Numbered from the stretch's first letter, positions 26,169 to 34,802 are shown. The stretch is DNA of 64,000 nucleotides from Halomonas sp. GD1P12 (GCF_025725645.1 NZ_CP107007.1:1736001-1800000), one strand, 5' to 3'. Numbers and translations: made by a program. Notes: generated from the sequence alone by a model not told the origin.

Positions 26169-28007
26169 ATGCTGGCGGTATGGGTCGATCAACTGCTGGG
26201 TTTTGCCTCAGGGGCACTCTCGGCAATCAGACAGCAGGAACACTACCCGGATTTCATGACCTGGGTGCGCGCCCGCGGCGCCGAGTTTTTCAACGGCGAT
26301 ATCGCCACCGCCCAAGCGCTGGCGCCGATTCTATGGTCCCAGGCGCCGCTCGAGCGTTTGGATTTCGCCAGCGAACCCCTGGCCACGCCCGGACGCAACG
26401 AGCCCTGCTGGTGTGATTCCGGTCGCAAGTACAAGCAGTGCTGCCAGCGCGTCGATTTCCCGACCGACATTCCGGCCCAGATGATGTGGATGCTCTCGCT
26501 CAAGGAGTGGAAGGGCGCCACGCTCAAGGCCGCTCTCGACAGCCGCTGCGCCCCGGCTCAGGCGCTGCTCGAAGCCGGGCTGATCGCCGCCGAAAGCGGC
26601 CAGACCGGCCGCGCCATGCAGATTCTCGAGTCGCTGTTTGACGGCAGCGACTGGTCGCGCCTGCCCGACCAGGCCGAACCTGCCTTTGAAATCCTGCTCG
26701 ATATTTACCAGGAGCGCGGCTTCACCCGCAAGCGCGCCGACCTGCTCGACGAGGTCATGGAGCGCGGCCCGCTGTTTCTGCGCGGCGTGGCGCTCGAACG
26801 GCTGTGCCTGATGCATCTGGACAACGACGATCTCGACAGCGCCCGCGGCGCCTTCATCAAAGCGATGCAGGCGCTGCCGGACTCGCCGACGCTTGCTTAC
26901 ATCGAGGCCATGCTGCTGCTCCACGAAGGCCACGAGGAGGAAGCGAAGGAGCGCGCCGACTTCTGGTACCGTCGACTTTCGCGCCAGGGCGGGCTCGACG
27001 AGGAGCAGCTCGAGTTTCTGTCGGCGCTGGCGGACAACCCCGGCGCGACCCTCGCCGATCAGCTGTTGAGCGCCGAGGAAGATCTGGCCACGCCGCTGAT
27101 TTCGCTGCAGTCGCTGCTGGCCGCACTCCCCATCGCGCCAAAGCTCGATATCAAGCCTTCCGAAGACGGCGAGCGCCTTCACTACACCACCACCGCCCGC
27201 GAAGAGACGCTCTTCGCTGCCTGGCACGAGCAGTTTCAGGTGTGGGTCGACGACGACGTGGCGCTGGGTTTTCGCGACGACCCCTGGGGTAACGCGGTGG
27301 AGTGGATGTCCGAGCTCTGCGCTCACCCGGAGTGGCTCGACGCCCCCCAGGTCGTGCAGGATGTGACCCTGGCGCTGACCAGCCGCTTTGGCAGCCTTCC
27401 CTGGATGGCGCCGAGCCTACTGGAGCCGCTGGCGGTGCGGCTTTCGCGCTGGCTGCAGCAGGCGCGCGCTGCCGGTGAGGGAAGTCTTTGTTGGGACGAC
27501 GCTCACAACGTCATGCTGCTGCGCACCGGCCTTGCGCTGGTGGTCGGCATGGAGCGCGGCGCCCGGCAACACTCCCGCGAACTCGCCGAGGAGCTTTTGG
27601 CGATCGACCGCGAGGATAGCCTCGGCCTCAAGGAGCTGGTGCTCGACCAGCTCTTGCGCGACGACCGCAACCAGGAGGCGCTCACGCTCACCGAAGCATG
27701 TGAAAAGGACGACGGCTCCCAGGTGCTGGGGCTTTTAATGGGGCGCACGCTGGCGTTCTACCGTTTGGGTGAGTACGAGGCCGCCGAGAACGCGCTGGGG
27801 TTGGCGATGGCCCACAACCGTTACGCGCTGGAGCTTCTGTGCGCCGAGAGCCCGAAGCCCTCGCACCCCCACGCCGACGGGCAGGTCGATCCGGGCTCGC
27901 GCGCCGAGGCGTGGCAGTACCGCACGCTGATGCGCGATCAGTGGCGCACTACCAAAGGGGCGCTCGAATGGCTCGAACAGCGCCGGTCAAAGGCCAAGAC
28001 GTCCTGA
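26169..28007 (+). CDS. Large SEC-C motif protein with TPR-like helical body
   Basis: A 612-residue soluble protein. An N-terminal segment leads to a SEC-C type zinc motif, with C80, C82, C91 and C92 in NEPCWCDSGRKYKQCC (CxC-x8-CC). The remaining 500 residues are almost wholly helical, with TPR-like helix pairs such as SARGAFIKAMQALPDSPTLAYIEAMLLLHEG and the C-terminal YRLGEYEAAENALGLAMAHN. SEC-C is the zinc tail of SecA and also occurs on many unrelated proteins; here it sits near the N-terminus. ATG 26169 is preferred: GTGGAG lies six bases upstream. The role is unknown. It could be a protein-interaction scaffold. It has no clear operon partner. Confidence 0.7.
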   Translation: MLAVWVDQLLGFASGALSAIRQQEHYPDFMTWVRARGAEFFNGDIATAQALAPILWSQAPLERLDFASEPLATPGRNEPCWCDSGRKYKQCCQRVDFPTDIPAQMMWMLSLKEWKGATLKAALDSRCAPAQALLEAGLIAAESGQTGRAMQILESLFDGSDWSRLPDQAEPAFEILLDIYQERGFTRKRADLLDEVMERGPLFLRGVALERLCLMHLDNDDLDSARGAFIKAMQALPDSPTLAYIEAMLLLHEGHEEEAKERADFWYRRLSRQGGLDEEQLEFLSALADNPGATLADQLLSAEEDLATPLISLQSLLAALPIAPKLDIKPSEDGERLHYTTTAREETLFAAWHEQFQVWVDDDVALGFRDDPWGNAVEWMSELCAHPEWLDAPQVVQDVTLALTSRFGSLPWMAPSLLEPLAVRLSRWLQQARAAGEGSLCWDDAHNVMLLRTGLALVVGMERGARQHSRELAEELLAIDREDSLGLKELVLDQLLRDDRNQEALTLTEACEKDDGSQVLGLLMGRTLAFYRLGEYEAAENALGLAMAHNRYALELLCAESPKPSHPHADGQVDPGSRAEAWQYRTLMRDQWRTTKGALEWLEQRRSKAKTS

Positions 28008-28034
28008 TCGGCTTTTTTTGAGCGACTTGTCGCG

Positions 28035-29393
28035 CTAGCGTTTTGGCGCGCCAAACAGATCGCGGTCCCGATTGACCCATACGGCAAGCAGTACCGCCGG
28101 TAGCCCCAGCACGGTCGCCACCACGAAAAAGGTGGCGTATCCGTGGCTTGCCACCACCAGCCCGCCAAACCCGCTTAAAAACTTGCCCGGCAGCGTCATC
28201 AGCGATGAAAAGAGCGCGTACTGGGTCGCGGTATAGGCTTTCGACGTCAAGCTCGACAAAAACGCGATGAATACGGCGCTCGCCAGCCCGTTGGCGAGGT
28301 TATCGCCAATGATGGTCACCACCAGCATCGGCACCGCATCGCCGATCAGCGAAAGCGCGGTAAAAAGAAGGTTGGTCATCATGACGAACGCGGCGCCGCC
28401 GATCAAGAGTGGACCAATACCGTAGCGCGCCACCAGAAGCCCGCCCAGGATACCCCCGGCAATGCTCATCGCGATGCCGAAGATGTTCGTCACCGCGGCG
28501 ATGGTTTCGAGCGAAAACCCAAGATCGATATAGAGCGGATTGGCCATCGAGCCCATGGCCAAATCGCTGATTCGAAACACCGCAATGAACACCAGAAGCC
28601 CCAGCGCCTTGACCCCGAAGCGGCGAAAGAAATCGAGAAACGGGCATACCACCGCGCCGATCGCCCAGGCGGTGATGCGCCGAAGCCACTTCGGCCGGCC
28701 GCGGCTTTGGCGCAAAAACGCGCGCACGCTGGGTTCGCGTACGAGCTGAATCGAAAGCGCGGCGCGCGGCGGCTCCGGGCGAATCAGCACGGTCAGCGCG
28801 CCCACCGCCATGAGCCCGGCCATGCCAAGGTACGCGATCTGCCAGGAGTAGTGCGCCGCGAGATAGAGCGCCCCGGCGCCGGCGGCAATCAGGCCGCAGC
28901 GGTAGCCGATGATGTAGGTCGAGGACATCGCCGCCTGCAGGTCGTCGTTGGCCGACTCGATCCGGTAGGCGTCCACGGCGATATCCTGAGTGGCGGAGCC
29001 AAAGGCGACCAGCAGCGCAAACGCCGCTACCAGGCCCAGGTTGCCTACCGGGTCGACGCCGGCCATGCCCACGAGCCCTGCGGCGATCAACGCCTGGGCC
29101 AGCAGCATCCAGCCCCGGCGCTGGCCAAGCATGCGGCCGAGTACCGGTAGCTCCAGGCGGTCGACCACCGGTGCCCAGAAGAATTTGATCGAGTAGAGAA
29201 TGCCGATCCAGGAGAAAAAGCCGATGGCGGCGACCTCGACGCCGTCGCTTCGAAGCCAGGCCGACAGCGTGGAAAACACCAGCAGAAAGGGGAGCCCGGC
29301 GGAAAATCCCAAAAACAGCATGGTCATGACCGGCGCACAGAAATAGACAGCCAGAGCGCTTTTCCAACTGCGCCTGGGGGTAGGGATTGCCAT
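28035..29393 (-). CDS. AmpG-family MFS permease (muropeptide transporter type)
   Basis: About 452 residues with 12 or more hydrophobic helices in MFS order. The motif SATQDIAVDAYRIES (around 115-130) is the AmpG mark in helix 4, and the first helix region FLGFSAGLPFLLVFSTLSAWLRSDG is also of AmpG type. AmpG imports GlcNAc-anhydroMur-peptides from the periplasm for wall recycling and beta-lactamase induction. ATG at 29393 has TGGAG at about 10 bases; a start 18 codons upstream adds a non-AmpG leader. It is divergent from the SlyD-like gene. No ampC or ampD gene is near. Substrate specificity remains inferred. Confidence 0.85.
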   Translation of the reverse strand: MAIPTPRRSWKSALAVYFCAPVMTMLFLGFSAGLPFLLVFSTLSAWLRSDGVEVAAIGFFSWIGILYSIKFFWAPVVDRLELPVLGRMLGQRRGWMLLAQALIAAGLVGMAGVDPVGNLGLVAAFALLVAFGSATQDIAVDAYRIESANDDLQAAMSSTYIIGYRCGLIAAGAGALYLAAHYSWQIAYLGMAGLMAVGALTVLIRPEPPRAALSIQLVREPSVRAFLRQSRGRPKWLRRITAWAIGAVVCPFLDFFRRFGVKALGLLVFIAVFRISDLAMGSMANPLYIDLGFSLETIAAVTNIFGIAMSIAGGILGGLLVARYGIGPLLIGGAAFVMMTNLLFTALSLIGDAVPMLVVTIIGDNLANGLASAVFIAFLSSLTSKAYTATQYALFSSLMTLPGKFLSGFGGLVVASHGYATFFVVATVLGLPAVLLAVWVNRDRDLFGAPKR

Positions 29394-29499
29394 CGTCGAG
29401 AAACTCCAGAAAAAACCGGGCGGGGTGGCCTTGAGAAAAGGCGTCAATGCTAAACTGCTCGCCTGAAAGAACCGACAGCTTACCGGAGAGGAGTTTTCC

Positions 29500-30018
29500 G
29501 TGTCGATTACGCCCCATCAGGTCGTGACCCTGCACTACGTACTGAGCGACGTTACCCAAACTGGCGCCGAAAAGGTGCTCGATGACTCCCGCGCGCGCCA
29601 GAAGCCGCTGGAGTACCTTCACGCCCACGACAATATTCTGCCCGGGCTCGAGCACGCCCTGGCGGGCAAGGCGCCAGGTGATACCTTTAGCATCACGCTG
29701 GCCCCCATCGATGCCTACGGGCTGCGCGATGAAGCGCTGGTGAAAACGCTTGCCAGGACGGCCTTTAGCGGCGCCAAGCTCGCCCCCGGCAGCCGTTTTC
29801 AAACCGAAGGCGAGGCGGGACCGCAAATCGTCACCGTGCTATCGGTTGAAGGCGACAGCGTGCGCGTTGACATGAACCATCCGTTGGCCGGGCGAACGCT
29901 TGGCTACCGGGTCGAGGTGCTCGATGTGAGGCCTGCCAGTCGCGCCGAACTCGCCAAGGGCCATCCGCTGCCCCCGGGAACCGAACACGATAAGGTAGAA
30001 GATCGCAAGGTGCTGTAA
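29500..30018 (+). CDS. FKBP-type peptidyl-prolyl isomerase, SlyD-like
   Basis: This 172-residue protein starts with GTG after GGAGAGGAG. The FKBP half starts VTLHYVLSDVTQTGAEKVLDDS, then PLEYLHAHDNILPGLEHALAGKAPGDTFSITLAPIDAYG, where the insert-in-flap region of SlyD begins, and ends with MNHPLAGRTLGYRVEVLDVRPAS, a strong SlyD mark. The histidine- and cysteine-rich nickel-binding tail of E. coli SlyD is missing; the protein ends DKVEDRKVL. It is likely a cytoplasmic chaperone-isomerase. It is divergent from the AmpG-like gene, and its stop lies seven bases from the convergent globin gene end. Confidence 0.9.
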   Translation: MSITPHQVVTLHYVLSDVTQTGAEKVLDDSRARQKPLEYLHAHDNILPGLEHALAGKAPGDTFSITLAPIDAYGLRDEALVKTLARTAFSGAKLAPGSRFQTEGEAGPQIVTVLSVEGDSVRVDMNHPLAGRTLGYRVEVLDVRPASRAELAKGHPLPPGTEHDKVEDRKVL

Positions 30019-30024
30019 CGCCCG

Positions 30025-30495
30025 CTATTGATAGCGCATGACGTCAGCGTGCATCGGGGCCAAACGGCCAAGCAGTTCGTTTTGCGCCCCAAGCGCTATG
30101 TTCTCTTCGCGCAGCGCGGCCGCCAGATGCTCGACCAGCTGATTGAAGTGGGCATCGGTAATCCCCATGTTCTGGTGGGCGCGCTCCATCGGCGGACCCT
30201 CGTAGCGGCATGGCCCGTTGCTGACGGCGCAAAACTGGTTGGCAAGCGAGCCGGCCAAGTGGTCAATATTGGTGTTGGCGAAAAAACCGACCAGTTCAGG
30301 GTCATCGGCGACGCGATAGAGAAAGCGTTCGACTACTGCCTCGATCCCGCTTTCACCGCCCAAGCGCTCGTAAAGCGTGGTCGATGGGGCGGTGTGGGCG
30401 CAGCCGCCAAGGCTCAAGAGGATCGTGATCAGCGCCGCTGTCTGAAGAGCGCGCCGCGCCTGATATCGATACGCATGGGTGGGAGTTTGTGTCAT
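30025..30495 (-). CDS. Lipoprotein-anchored group I truncated haemoglobin
   Basis: A 156-residue protein. A lipoprotein signal ends in LSLGGC with C32 as the lipidation site. Mature residues form a group I truncated globin: TLYERLGGESGIEAVVERFLYRVADDP at the N-terminus, then FFANTNIDHLAGSLANQFC, and the proximal-histidine region PMERAHQNMGITDAHFNQLVEHL. ATG at 30495 gives a clean lipoprotein leader. Truncated globins bind oxygen or NO and are usually cytosolic, so an exported lipid-anchored one is unusual. It is the last gene of the minus-strand run with DUF3034, EAL and cupredoxin-like genes, 11 bases after the DUF3034 stop. Confidence 0.85.
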   Translation of the reverse strand: MTQTPTHAYRYQARRALQTAALITILLSLGGCAHTAPSTTLYERLGGESGIEAVVERFLYRVADDPELVGFFANTNIDHLAGSLANQFCAVSNGPCRYEGPPMERAHQNMGITDAHFNQLVEHLAAALREENIALGAQNELLGRLAPMHADVMRYQ

Positions 30496-30506
30496 CGCGC
30501 CCTCGC

Positions 30507-31379
30507 TCAAAAAGCTGCCTGAAGTGAAAGATAGCCGCCGCGCTGCGAGGCAAGACCTGCGATGTCACCCAGATCGAGCCAGGCAGCTGTCAGTGAAACG
30601 TGCTTGTTGAAGAAGTAGGCGCTATAGAGACTCTGCCAGTCCTCTTCGCGGGCCACGCTCAGATTGTCGGGCTTTTGCCGATACTCCGTGCCCACGATCC
30701 AGCGCGGGGTGAGAAATACCCCAGCGCTTGCCTCGGCGACCCACTCGCGGCCCCCCTGGTCGCCGCCAAATCCCAGAAGACCGCCCTGGTTGGCCTCGGT
30801 GTTGCGAAGCGTAGCGTTGAGCATGACGTTGCGCCCGGCCACGGCGGCGAACAGCAGTTTGCTTGCGCTGAGATAGGCGTCAGTGCCTTCGGTATGCTCG
30901 GCGCCAAGCGCGGTTGGAGTCGCGCCATCGACGAGCCGTTTGTGCAACACGCCCGCGCTCCAGATGCCCAGCGGGTGATACAGCACGTCGCCGAGCAGGC
31001 GCACCTTGGCACCGAATATGTCCTGCTCGAGCTCCCCGCCCAGGGTTTGTAGCTCGAAGCGTTGGCGGGCGTAGGAGAGTTCGACCCGGTCAACAATATT
31101 CAGGCTGGCGCCGCCGACCGTCAGGCGGTAGTCGTCGAGCCACGCGCGCGAGACGAAGGCCGTGGCGCCAAACTCCTCGTCGCTTGCGGTACTGGCAAGC
31201 ACCGCCCAGGGGGAAAGCCCGCCACCGGCGGCGCCTTCGATGGCGCTGACGCCGCCGGTGCTCATGATGCGACTACCGGCCTGGGCGCTACCGGACGCGA
31301 CCATAAGGCCCAAACAGGCGATGCCTGCCAGCCGGCAAAGCGTTCGCGCGATGGATGACGTTGCAGTAAAGCGAAACAT
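30507..31379 (-). CDS. DUF3034 family protein, outer-membrane beta-barrel-like
   Basis: A 290-residue protein. A signal peptide (hydrophobic LCRLAGIACLGLMVASGSAQA, cleavage near residue 34) is followed by a mature protein of alternating strands: DYRLTVGGASLNIVDRVELSYARQRFELQT and WIVGTEYRQKPDNLSVAREEDW, with a terminal phenylalanine (LSLQAAF) as in outer-membrane barrels. The start (GSRIMSTGGVSAIEGAAGGGLSPWAVLA) is the DUF3034 mark. The function is unknown. It lies 27 bases after the EAL gene and 11 before the globin gene on the same strand. A role as barrel or surface partner of the globin lipoprotein is possible but unproven. Confidence 0.8.
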   Translation of the reverse strand: MFRFTATSSIARTLCRLAGIACLGLMVASGSAQAGSRIMSTGGVSAIEGAAGGGLSPWAVLASTASDEEFGATAFVSRAWLDDYRLTVGGASLNIVDRVELSYARQRFELQTLGGELEQDIFGAKVRLLGDVLYHPLGIWSAGVLHKRLVDGATPTALGAEHTEGTDAYLSASKLLFAAVAGRNVMLNATLRNTEANQGGLLGFGGDQGGREWVAEASAGVFLTPRWIVGTEYRQKPDNLSVAREEDWQSLYSAYFFNKHVSLTAAWLDLGDIAGLASQRGGYLSLQAAF

Positions 31380-31406
31380 GCTGACCCTCCCGGGTGTACT
31401 CGAGTA

Positions 31407-33749
31407 TTAAACCGGCAGGCCCGGCGTTGGCAGCGATAGCGTCTCGAAGGCGTCGAGCCACGCCGGCAGCGCGTCGGATGGCATCGGCTTGGCAATCCAG
31501 TAGCCCTGCAGGTGGTCGCAGCCAACCTCGCTTAAAAGCTCGGCGCTGGCGCGATTCTCGACGCCTTCAGCAACGACCTTGAGCCCGAGGCTATGCCCCA
31601 TTTCGATGGTCGAACGCACGATGGTGAAATCGTCCGCCTGGGTGTCCAGCGCCAGCACGAAGGACTTGTCGATCTTGAGCTCGTTGACCGGCAGGCGCTT
31701 GATTTGCGCCAGCGACGAATAGCCGGTCCCGTAGTCGTCGATGGCGATGCTCAAGCCCATACGGCCAAGCTCGAGCAGCGTTCTTGTGGCGACCTCGACA
31801 TCCTGCATCATCGCGCTTTCGGTTACCTCGACGCTGAGCTGCCGAGCGCCAAGCTGGTACTGTTTCAACAGCGCCGCGATACGTTGGCAAAGCCCGGGGT
31901 CCATCACGTCGCTGGTCGACAGGTTGACCGCCACCGACAGGTGGTAATCACGCTGCTTCCAGCGAGCGAGCTGCTCGCAGATATGTGAGAGCATCCAGTT
32001 GGTCAGCATGCCGATTTGGCCCGAGCGCTCGGCCAGTGCGATGAACTCGTCCGGCGGAATGAAGCCAAGCGTCGGGTGCTGCCAACGCATCAGCGCCTCG
32101 CACTGATTGACGCGTCCGGTGCGCGTATTGACCTTGGGCTGATACGCCATCCACAGTTCACCGTTATCAACCGCGCGCTTGAGATCACGAATCAGCGTGA
32201 GCTGGCGCTGGTGTAATTCATCCTGTCCTTGCTGGTAGCGCTGGTGAATACAGCGCTGGCGTTTGGCCATGTCTAACGCGATATCGGCACGGCGCAGCAA
32301 AAGTTGAGTCGAGTCACCGTGATCGGGAAAGTGAACTTCGCCGATGCTGAGCGAAGGCGTTATCGGCGAACGATCCAGATGAATGGGCGCGGATAGCGCG
32401 GCAAAAAGAGGGCGGCGCCAATCGGCATCGGTCTCGATGTCAACGTGCATTAAAAGCAGTTCATCGCCATCCAGCCGGTAGGCACTACGTCGGCCGCTTT
32501 CGAGCTGATGCAATCGCTGGGCAAGCGTTACCAGCACGTTGTCGCCCAGGGCGTAGCCGAAGGTATCCTTGATGTCGCGAAAATTGTTGATCGCAAGGCG
32601 CATCAGGATAAAAGCGGAGCCGGCGGCAATGGCGCGCTCTATCTCCTCCTCGGCACAGATACGATTGGGAAGATCCGTTAAAAGATCATGGCGCGACTGG
32701 TAGTGAAGCACGGCCTCACGCTTGGCGATCTCGTCTTGCATGGTCAGAAGCGTCGAGGCGAGCTGGCCGGTTTCGCTGTGCCTGGTGCCGCTGGCAAGAT
32801 CGTCGACGCGCTCACCACGACCGATGCGCTTGGCCGCCGATGCCAGCGCCATCAGCGGCCTGCTGATGCTGCGGGCGCTCCACATGGCCACCACAGCGGT
32901 CGCGATCAAAATCAGCGCCACGATGCCCAGAAGCTGCCAGCGAAGCGACCGGTAGGCGCCCAGTAACTCGTTGCGGGAAAGCTGCAAAAGCACGTGGGTT
33001 TGGGCGTTGCCGCCGGCGTAGAGCATGCTCGAGTAGGAGAGGTACTCGTCATCTGGCGTCATCTGACCGGTCAACGAGTAATCGCCGTTTTGAAGCTGTT
33101 CGCTGTTGTCGTTAATCAGCGTTAAGGCCAGGGCCTCTGGGTGGGAGCTTGAAAGCGAGCTGATACGCCCCTGCTGGTAGGTCACAATACTGACGTCGAG
33201 GCCGGTCAGCGCCTTGATCTCGCTGGTGACCGCCTCGTTGATCAAAAAACCCATGCCGACCCAGCCGATCAGATGCGGCGCGCGTACCGGCAGCAATGCA
33301 AACTCATAGGGCTCGCCCTCGGTTACCACAACCCCGACTGCCGAGCCGTTAAGGTTGGCGCGCTCGAAAAGCTGGGGAAAGGGCATGGCGCTATCGCGGG
33401 CGTGGTGGCTGCCTGCCAGTACGCGGCCATCCAGGTCGGTCAGCAGCACGATATCGGCGTTGGCGCGGGTGCCGTGATTGGCCAGCACCGAATAGAGCGT
33501 TTCATTGTCCTGAGTCGATACCGCGCTTTTGAAACCGAAATCGTCGGCGAGAATGGCAATGTTGTTGCCAAGCTGGTCACCGCGGGCGCTCAAGAGCTGT
33601 TGGAACACATTGGCGCCGACTTCCAGTCGCTGATTGCCCTTGACGATGATGTCGTTTTGCGTCGCACGCAGAAACGCCGCGCCGGTCGCCAACTGCGACA
33701 GGATCACGACGGTAAGCAAAACCAGCATCAAGCGCGTTCTAAAGCGCAT
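31407..33749 (-). CDS. Membrane GGDEF-EAL protein, probable c-di-GMP phosphodiesterase
   Basis: A 780-residue inner-membrane protein. Helix 1 is at residues 7-27, a periplasmic double-Cache-like sensor spans about 28-270, helix 2 is at 271-290, and HAMP is at about 291-345. The GGDEF domain (350-505) has LDGDEL (427-432) in place of GG[D/E]EF, so cyclase activity is doubtful. The EAL domain (520-770) is intact: E551 A552 L553, N609, the EVTES region (641-645), D671-D672 in AIDDYGTGYSSL, and K692. It is therefore probably a phosphodiesterase with a regulatory GGDEF. ATG follows GAGGTC. It lies between the cupredoxin-like and DUF3034 genes, suggesting that it senses or controls the same envelope process. 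Confidence 0.88.
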   Translation of the reverse strand: MRFRTRLMLVLLTVVILSQLATGAAFLRATQNDIIVKGNQRLEVGANVFQQLLSARGDQLGNNIAILADDFGFKSAVSTQDNETLYSVLANHGTRANADIVLLTDLDGRVLAGSHHARDSAMPFPQLFERANLNGSAVGVVVTEGEPYEFALLPVRAPHLIGWVGMGFLINEAVTSEIKALTGLDVSIVTYQQGRISSLSSSHPEALALTLINDNSEQLQNGDYSLTGQMTPDDEYLSYSSMLYAGGNAQTHVLLQLSRNELLGAYRSLRWQLLGIVALILIATAVVAMWSARSISRPLMALASAAKRIGRGERVDDLASGTRHSETGQLASTLLTMQDEIAKREAVLHYQSRHDLLTDLPNRICAEEEIERAIAAGSAFILMRLAINNFRDIKDTFGYALGDNVLVTLAQRLHQLESGRRSAYRLDGDELLLMHVDIETDADWRRPLFAALSAPIHLDRSPITPSLSIGEVHFPDHGDSTQLLLRRADIALDMAKRQRCIHQRYQQGQDELHQRQLTLIRDLKRAVDNGELWMAYQPKVNTRTGRVNQCEALMRWQHPTLGFIPPDEFIALAERSGQIGMLTNWMLSHICEQLARWKQRDYHLSVAVNLSTSDVMDPGLCQRIAALLKQYQLGARQLSVEVTESAMMQDVEVATRTLLELGRMGLSIAIDDYGTGYSSLAQIKRLPVNELKIDKSFVLALDTQADDFTIVRSTIEMGHSLGLKVVAEGVENRASAELLSEVGCDHLQGYWIAKPMPSDALPAWLDAFETLSLPTPGLPV

Positions 33750-33820
33750 GGCGACCTCGGACAGGCGGCGCAGGCAAACACCAGGGCTGAAGGCATGACA
33801 AAGCGACGAACAGGGTCACG

Positions 33821-34489
33821 TTAATGCTCGTTGGCCTGATGAAAACGCTGCTGTAGTGGTGAAAGAGGTGGCGTTTCTGGCGTTAGCGCGTTGAGCTCGA
33901 GTTGAACGTTCAGCGGCTGATCACCAGAAATGTTGCCTTCCCACCAGATTTGCTGGCGATCATCGAGTCTTGGGTGCCAAACGCGCACCGCGTGCTCGCC
34001 CTCCGGCAGCGTCGGCGTTTGTACCACGCCGTCAGGACCGGTTTTGTCGGCGAAGGGGGCGTCAGTGACGACGATGAACGCCTGCATCTGATCGTGAATG
34101 TTGCATCCCAGTACCACGACCCCTGGCTTATCGAACAGCACCGGCTCCGGGGTTTCCTGTAGATACAGGTTGAGCTCAAACGTTTTCGCCGGTGAAAAGG
34201 AGTAGACGTGGTGGCGCGTCGTATCCTGGTTGGGAAACGAGACGTAGCTTCCTGCCGGCACGGTGAGCACATGGGGGTGAAACGCCGCCCCGCGTTGATA
34301 GATCTGGCCTTCACGCGCCGGCGCCGCGGCGCCGGCGTAGTGGACTTCGACCACCGCGTCTTCGAGCGGGGCGCCAGTGCTGTCGGTCACGGTAACGGTG
34401 GCCGCCGACACGCTAAAGGAATAGGTGAAAAGAGCACATGCGGCAAAGCGCGCCAAGTGGTGTCGAACACGTTGAGTGGTTAATGCCAC
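33821..34489 (-). CDS. Secreted cupredoxin-like protein (methylamine-utilisation-protein type)
   Basis: About 222 residues from a GTG start at 34489; a GGGGG tract lies six bases upstream, and no better start fits. A signal peptide ends near residue 29 (FSVSA). The mature part starts with a carboxypeptidase-regulatory-like strand set (ATVTVTDSTGAPLEDAVVEV), then a cupredoxin-like core: VLTVPAGSYVSFPNQDTTRHHVYSFS, with H93/H94, and VVVLGCNIHDQM, giving C129, H132 and M135 in the Cys-x2-His-x2-Met arrangement of type 1 copper. It is likely a periplasmic copper electron carrier. It is the first gene of the run with the GGDEF-EAL, DUF3034 and globin genes. The family is sometimes labelled methylamine utilisation; no such pathway is here. 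Confidence 0.75.
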   Translation of the reverse strand: MALTTQRVRHHLARFAACALFTYSFSVSAATVTVTDSTGAPLEDAVVEVHYAGAAAPAREGQIYQRGAAFHPHVLTVPAGSYVSFPNQDTTRHHVYSFSPAKTFELNLYLQETPEPVLFDKPGVVVLGCNIHDQMQAFIVVTDAPFADKTGPDGVVQTPTLPEGEHAVRVWHPRLDDRQQIWWEGNISGDQPLNVQLELNALTPETPPLSPLQQRFHQANEH

Positions 34490-34802
34490 GAAGCCCCCGG
34501 CGTTGCTTGATAAGTAGTGAGATCTATCCTGTGGCTTTAGCCACTTCAAGTCATTCTTTACGGCTAACGGTAAGCCAACTTTAGGAAAAAAACAGTAAAT
34601 AAATTGATCAGGTTTGTACTGATACCGCGTTTTGGCGATCCTTGCCAACGCTACCCGTCGAGTAAGAGCGCGTGAGAAAAAGCCGAACGGTGAGTGGGGT
34701 TCACAATGAAATAGCAAGCGTTAGAGCCAGCGAGAAAGCATCGGACACTCTTTGAGTCGCGTGCGCTTGATAGAGAGTAGTGAGGAGAAACGCCGTTTGA
34801 GA
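34490..34802. other. Intergenic region upstream of the cupredoxin-like gene
   Basis: 313 bases between two minus-strand genes. They hold the leader of the cupredoxin-EAL-DUF3034-globin run, including a palindrome at 34531-34544. No coding pattern or RNA gene was recognised. Confidence 0.5.
34531..34544 (-). promoter_or_regulatory. Palindrome in the putative promoter of the cupredoxin-globin run
   Basis: GTGGCT-TT-AGCCAC is a perfect 6-2-6 inverted repeat. On the minus strand it lies between a -35-like TTGAAG and a weak TAGATC -10 with 17 bases between them, about 42-55 bases before the proposed GTG start. A repressor bound there would block polymerase. The -10 match is poor. Confidence 0.4.

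Noticed and set aside
28300..29826. A 508-codon open frame on the minus strand
   Set aside because: It overlaps the AmpG-like gene in another frame and the SlyD-like gene on the other strand. The Arg/Gly-rich protein has no recognisable pattern.
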